The notes under the pieces were generated by a model. The model worked only from the letters and a program-made list of their open reading frames with translations. It was not told the origin of the DNA and did no database searches. Position numbers and translations under genes: made by a program. Shown here one piece after another: positions 6,507 through 7,623 of a stretch of DNA of 7,623 bases. The stretch comes from Magnetococcales bacterium. Lineage in GTDB: Bacteria > Pseudomonadota > Magnetococcia > Magnetococcales > Magnetaquicoccaceae. The DNA lies in contig JADGCE010000126.1 of assembly GCA_015229095.1 (NCBI GenBank), positions 1 through 7,623 on the forward strand, in the 5' to 3' direction. The stretch's first letter is position 1; each line of letters starts with the position of its first letter.

Positions 6507-6602
6507 TCAACCATCCGTAAAGCGCCTGTACTTGAGACGGAATTTTTCCATGGTGTTAAAGGTTCTCTCCGTCCTCCCCTCGACAATCAAGACGATTTTC
6601 AC
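6507..6602 (-). pseudogene. Truncated second DUF4276 gene (N-terminal remnant)
   Basis: A GTG at 6602-6600 overlaps the ATPase stop (TGA 6601-6599) as GTGA and opens a 31-codon frame beginning VKIVLIVEGRTERTF. This aligns with the start of the intact DUF4276 protein in the same window (RLLIAVEGQTEERF), including the VEG glutamate and the T-E pair. Similarity ends after residue 15 (about 6558). The remainder (NTMEKFRLKYRRFTDG) has no DUF4276 features, and the frame stops at 6507. Intact family members have about 200 residues, so the catalytic part is missing. I see no continuation in the other frames, which points to deletion or replacement rather than a simple frameshift. It could alternatively be a short translated peptide, but its position and sequence favour a remnant. 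Confidence 0.72.
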
Positions 6603-7623
6603 GCCCGCCCCCCCAGCCGCCCCATGCGCCAGACCTCATCCAGGCTGTATTCCGCCAGCCACGCCTCCAGATCCAGTGTGTCTGCCCAACAGGCGGTGGC
6701 AAGCCCGGCTTCGTCTTTATCCAGGACGACAATCTCCTCCGGCTTCAGGAAACGCACCAGGCGGTCCGAATGGGTCGCCACAATAATATGCGCCCTGGAG
6801 GAGGCCTCACGCAGCAGATCGGCCAGGAGGCTCAGCAGTTCCGGGTGCAGACTGACCTCCGGTTCGTCAATCATGGTGATGGTGGAGAGGGTCGGACTGT
6901 GCAGCAAGGCAACCAGCCATAAAAAGCGGATCATGCCATCCGACAGTTGGTGCATATACAACGGTTGCGTAAACAGGGCCTCCTTCCAGGTCATGGAGAG
7001 CATGCCCGCCGCCACCGGCGGAAAATTCAGGCATTCAAACTCAGGGAACGCGGCCTGCAAGGTCGCTTCAATCTGCTCATAACGGTCGCGGTCACTCTCC
7101 CGCAGCGTGTAGAGGAAGGAGACCAAATCCTCGCCATTACCACCCGGAAATCGGGCAGGCCACATCTGCTGGGGCAGTTTGATGGGGGCAGTCCGGCTGA
7201 CATCGGGCAGATGATGGTGACCCACAGCACTCAAAAGGTGTCTGAACGCCTCCGGTTCTCGAAACATTTTCGGAACTTGTGACAGAGCGGATTCCAGAGG
7301 ATCGGGGGACCAATCGGCCTTGAGCAGGCGTTTTTTACCCGTATCATAGTAACTGATATGGTCATAACGCGACTCTATGTGTTTGAAGGGTTTTTCCTGG
7401 CCTCGCTCCTGCGACAGGGATTCCCCGGCAATCCGGTAGGCCAGCCCCTGGGACTCCAGAGACAATGCATACTCCAAGGAGGATCGATCGGGGAGGGTCG
7501 TGCCGACACTCCACTCCAGACGGTCGGTATGGCCACGGGTGCAGGTGCCGGCCATACCCCCCCACCGGTTCAGGGTGGCGTTCAAGCCGCCAGACGCCGA
7601 GGCGGAGAGCAGAGTCAGGGCAT
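6599..7623 (-). CDS. AAA_21-type ATPase, N-terminus beyond window edge
   Basis: The frame is open from the window edge at 7623 down to TGA 6601-6599, about 340 codons visible. A possible TTG at 7585 is not a likely start, because the codons upstream (ALTLLSASGGL) read on in frame and resemble the segment that follows Walker A in this family. Walker A itself must lie outside. Visible motifs are the signature LSDGM (6946-6932), Walker B with IDEPEVSLHPE (Asp-Glu at 6868-6863) and the H-loop VATHS. It ends LAEYSLDEVWRMGRLGGRA, very like the end of the fusion protein (LEEFSLGELWEKNILGGRP). AAA_21 proteins are ABC-type ATPases of the OLD/RecF/SMC-like group, often paired with nuclease effectors in defence loci. 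Its DUF4276 partner is truncated here, so it probably lacks its effector. Confidence 0.9.
   Translation of the reverse strand, partial: ALTLLSASASGGLNATLNRWGGMAGTCTRGHTDRLEWSVGTTLPDRSSLEYALSLESQGLAYRIAGESLSQERGQEKPFKHIESRYDHISYYDTGKKRLLKADWSPDPLESALSQVPKMFREPEAFRHLLSAVGHHHLPDVSRTAPIKLPQQMWPARFPGGNGEDLVSFLYTLRESDRDRYEQIEATLQAAFPEFECLNFPPVAAGMLSMTWKEALFTQPLYMHQLSDGMIRFLWLVALLHSPTLSTITMIDEPEVSLHPELLSLLADLLREASSRAHIIVATHSDRLVRFLKPEEIVVLDKDEAGLATACWADTLDLEAWLAEYSLDEVWRMGRLGGRA

Noticed and set aside
5784..7082. 432-codon open frame on the plus strand
   Set aside because: It is antisense to five minus-strand genes or remnants with clear family motifs, and its translation is Ser/Arg/Pro-rich with no domain signal.

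Overview
The window is a GC-rich bacterial accessory region, about 58-60% GC by eye. Good Shine-Dalgarno sites, 4-base overlaps between genes and the protein families suggest a proteobacterium. Long CHAT/STAND/TPR fusion proteins are common in large environmental proteobacterial genomes such as magnetotactic and sulfur-cycle lineages, but I cannot fix the taxon. There are no rRNA or tRNA genes, CRISPR arrays or transposases. The content looks like a defence or toxin-antitoxin island with signs of rearrangement.

Left part (270-5614, + strand): a two-gene operon. The first gene encodes a 1565-residue protein with five modules in order: a class III nucleotidyl cyclase-like domain, a CHAT (caspase-like) protease domain with a visible His/Cys pair, a STAND-type P-loop NTPase with its helical/winged-helix part, a TPR array built from seven near-identical 129-bp units, and a complete AAA_21/OLD-type ABC ATPase. 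Its stop overlaps the start (ATGA) of a DUF4276 gene, a putative TOPRIM-like nuclease. The layout reads as sensor and scaffold, protease, ATPase, then effector, and it is the best candidate here for an undescribed anti-phage or conflict system. Bases 1-269 are a non-coding leader with weak promoter or operator candidates.

Right part (7623-5615, - strand): a co-oriented gene string that meets the left operon tail to tail. A partial AAA_21 ATPase runs off the window edge. It overlaps (GTGA) the first 15 or so recognisable codons of a second DUF4276 gene, which then breaks off. DUF4160 and DUF2442 genes (a toxin-antitoxin-like pair) follow, then a Phd/YefM antitoxin. The antitoxin stop overlaps (GTGA) a PIN/VapC toxin start that is lost after about ten codons, close to the end of the left operon.

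The two ATPases have matching C-terminal ends and both precede DUF4276, so the window holds two versions of one ATPase-DUF4276 module. One is intact and fused to a large sensor/protease scaffold. The other is stand-alone with a decayed effector. The two broken genes, one at each end of the toxin-antitoxin cluster, mark likely recombination junctions.
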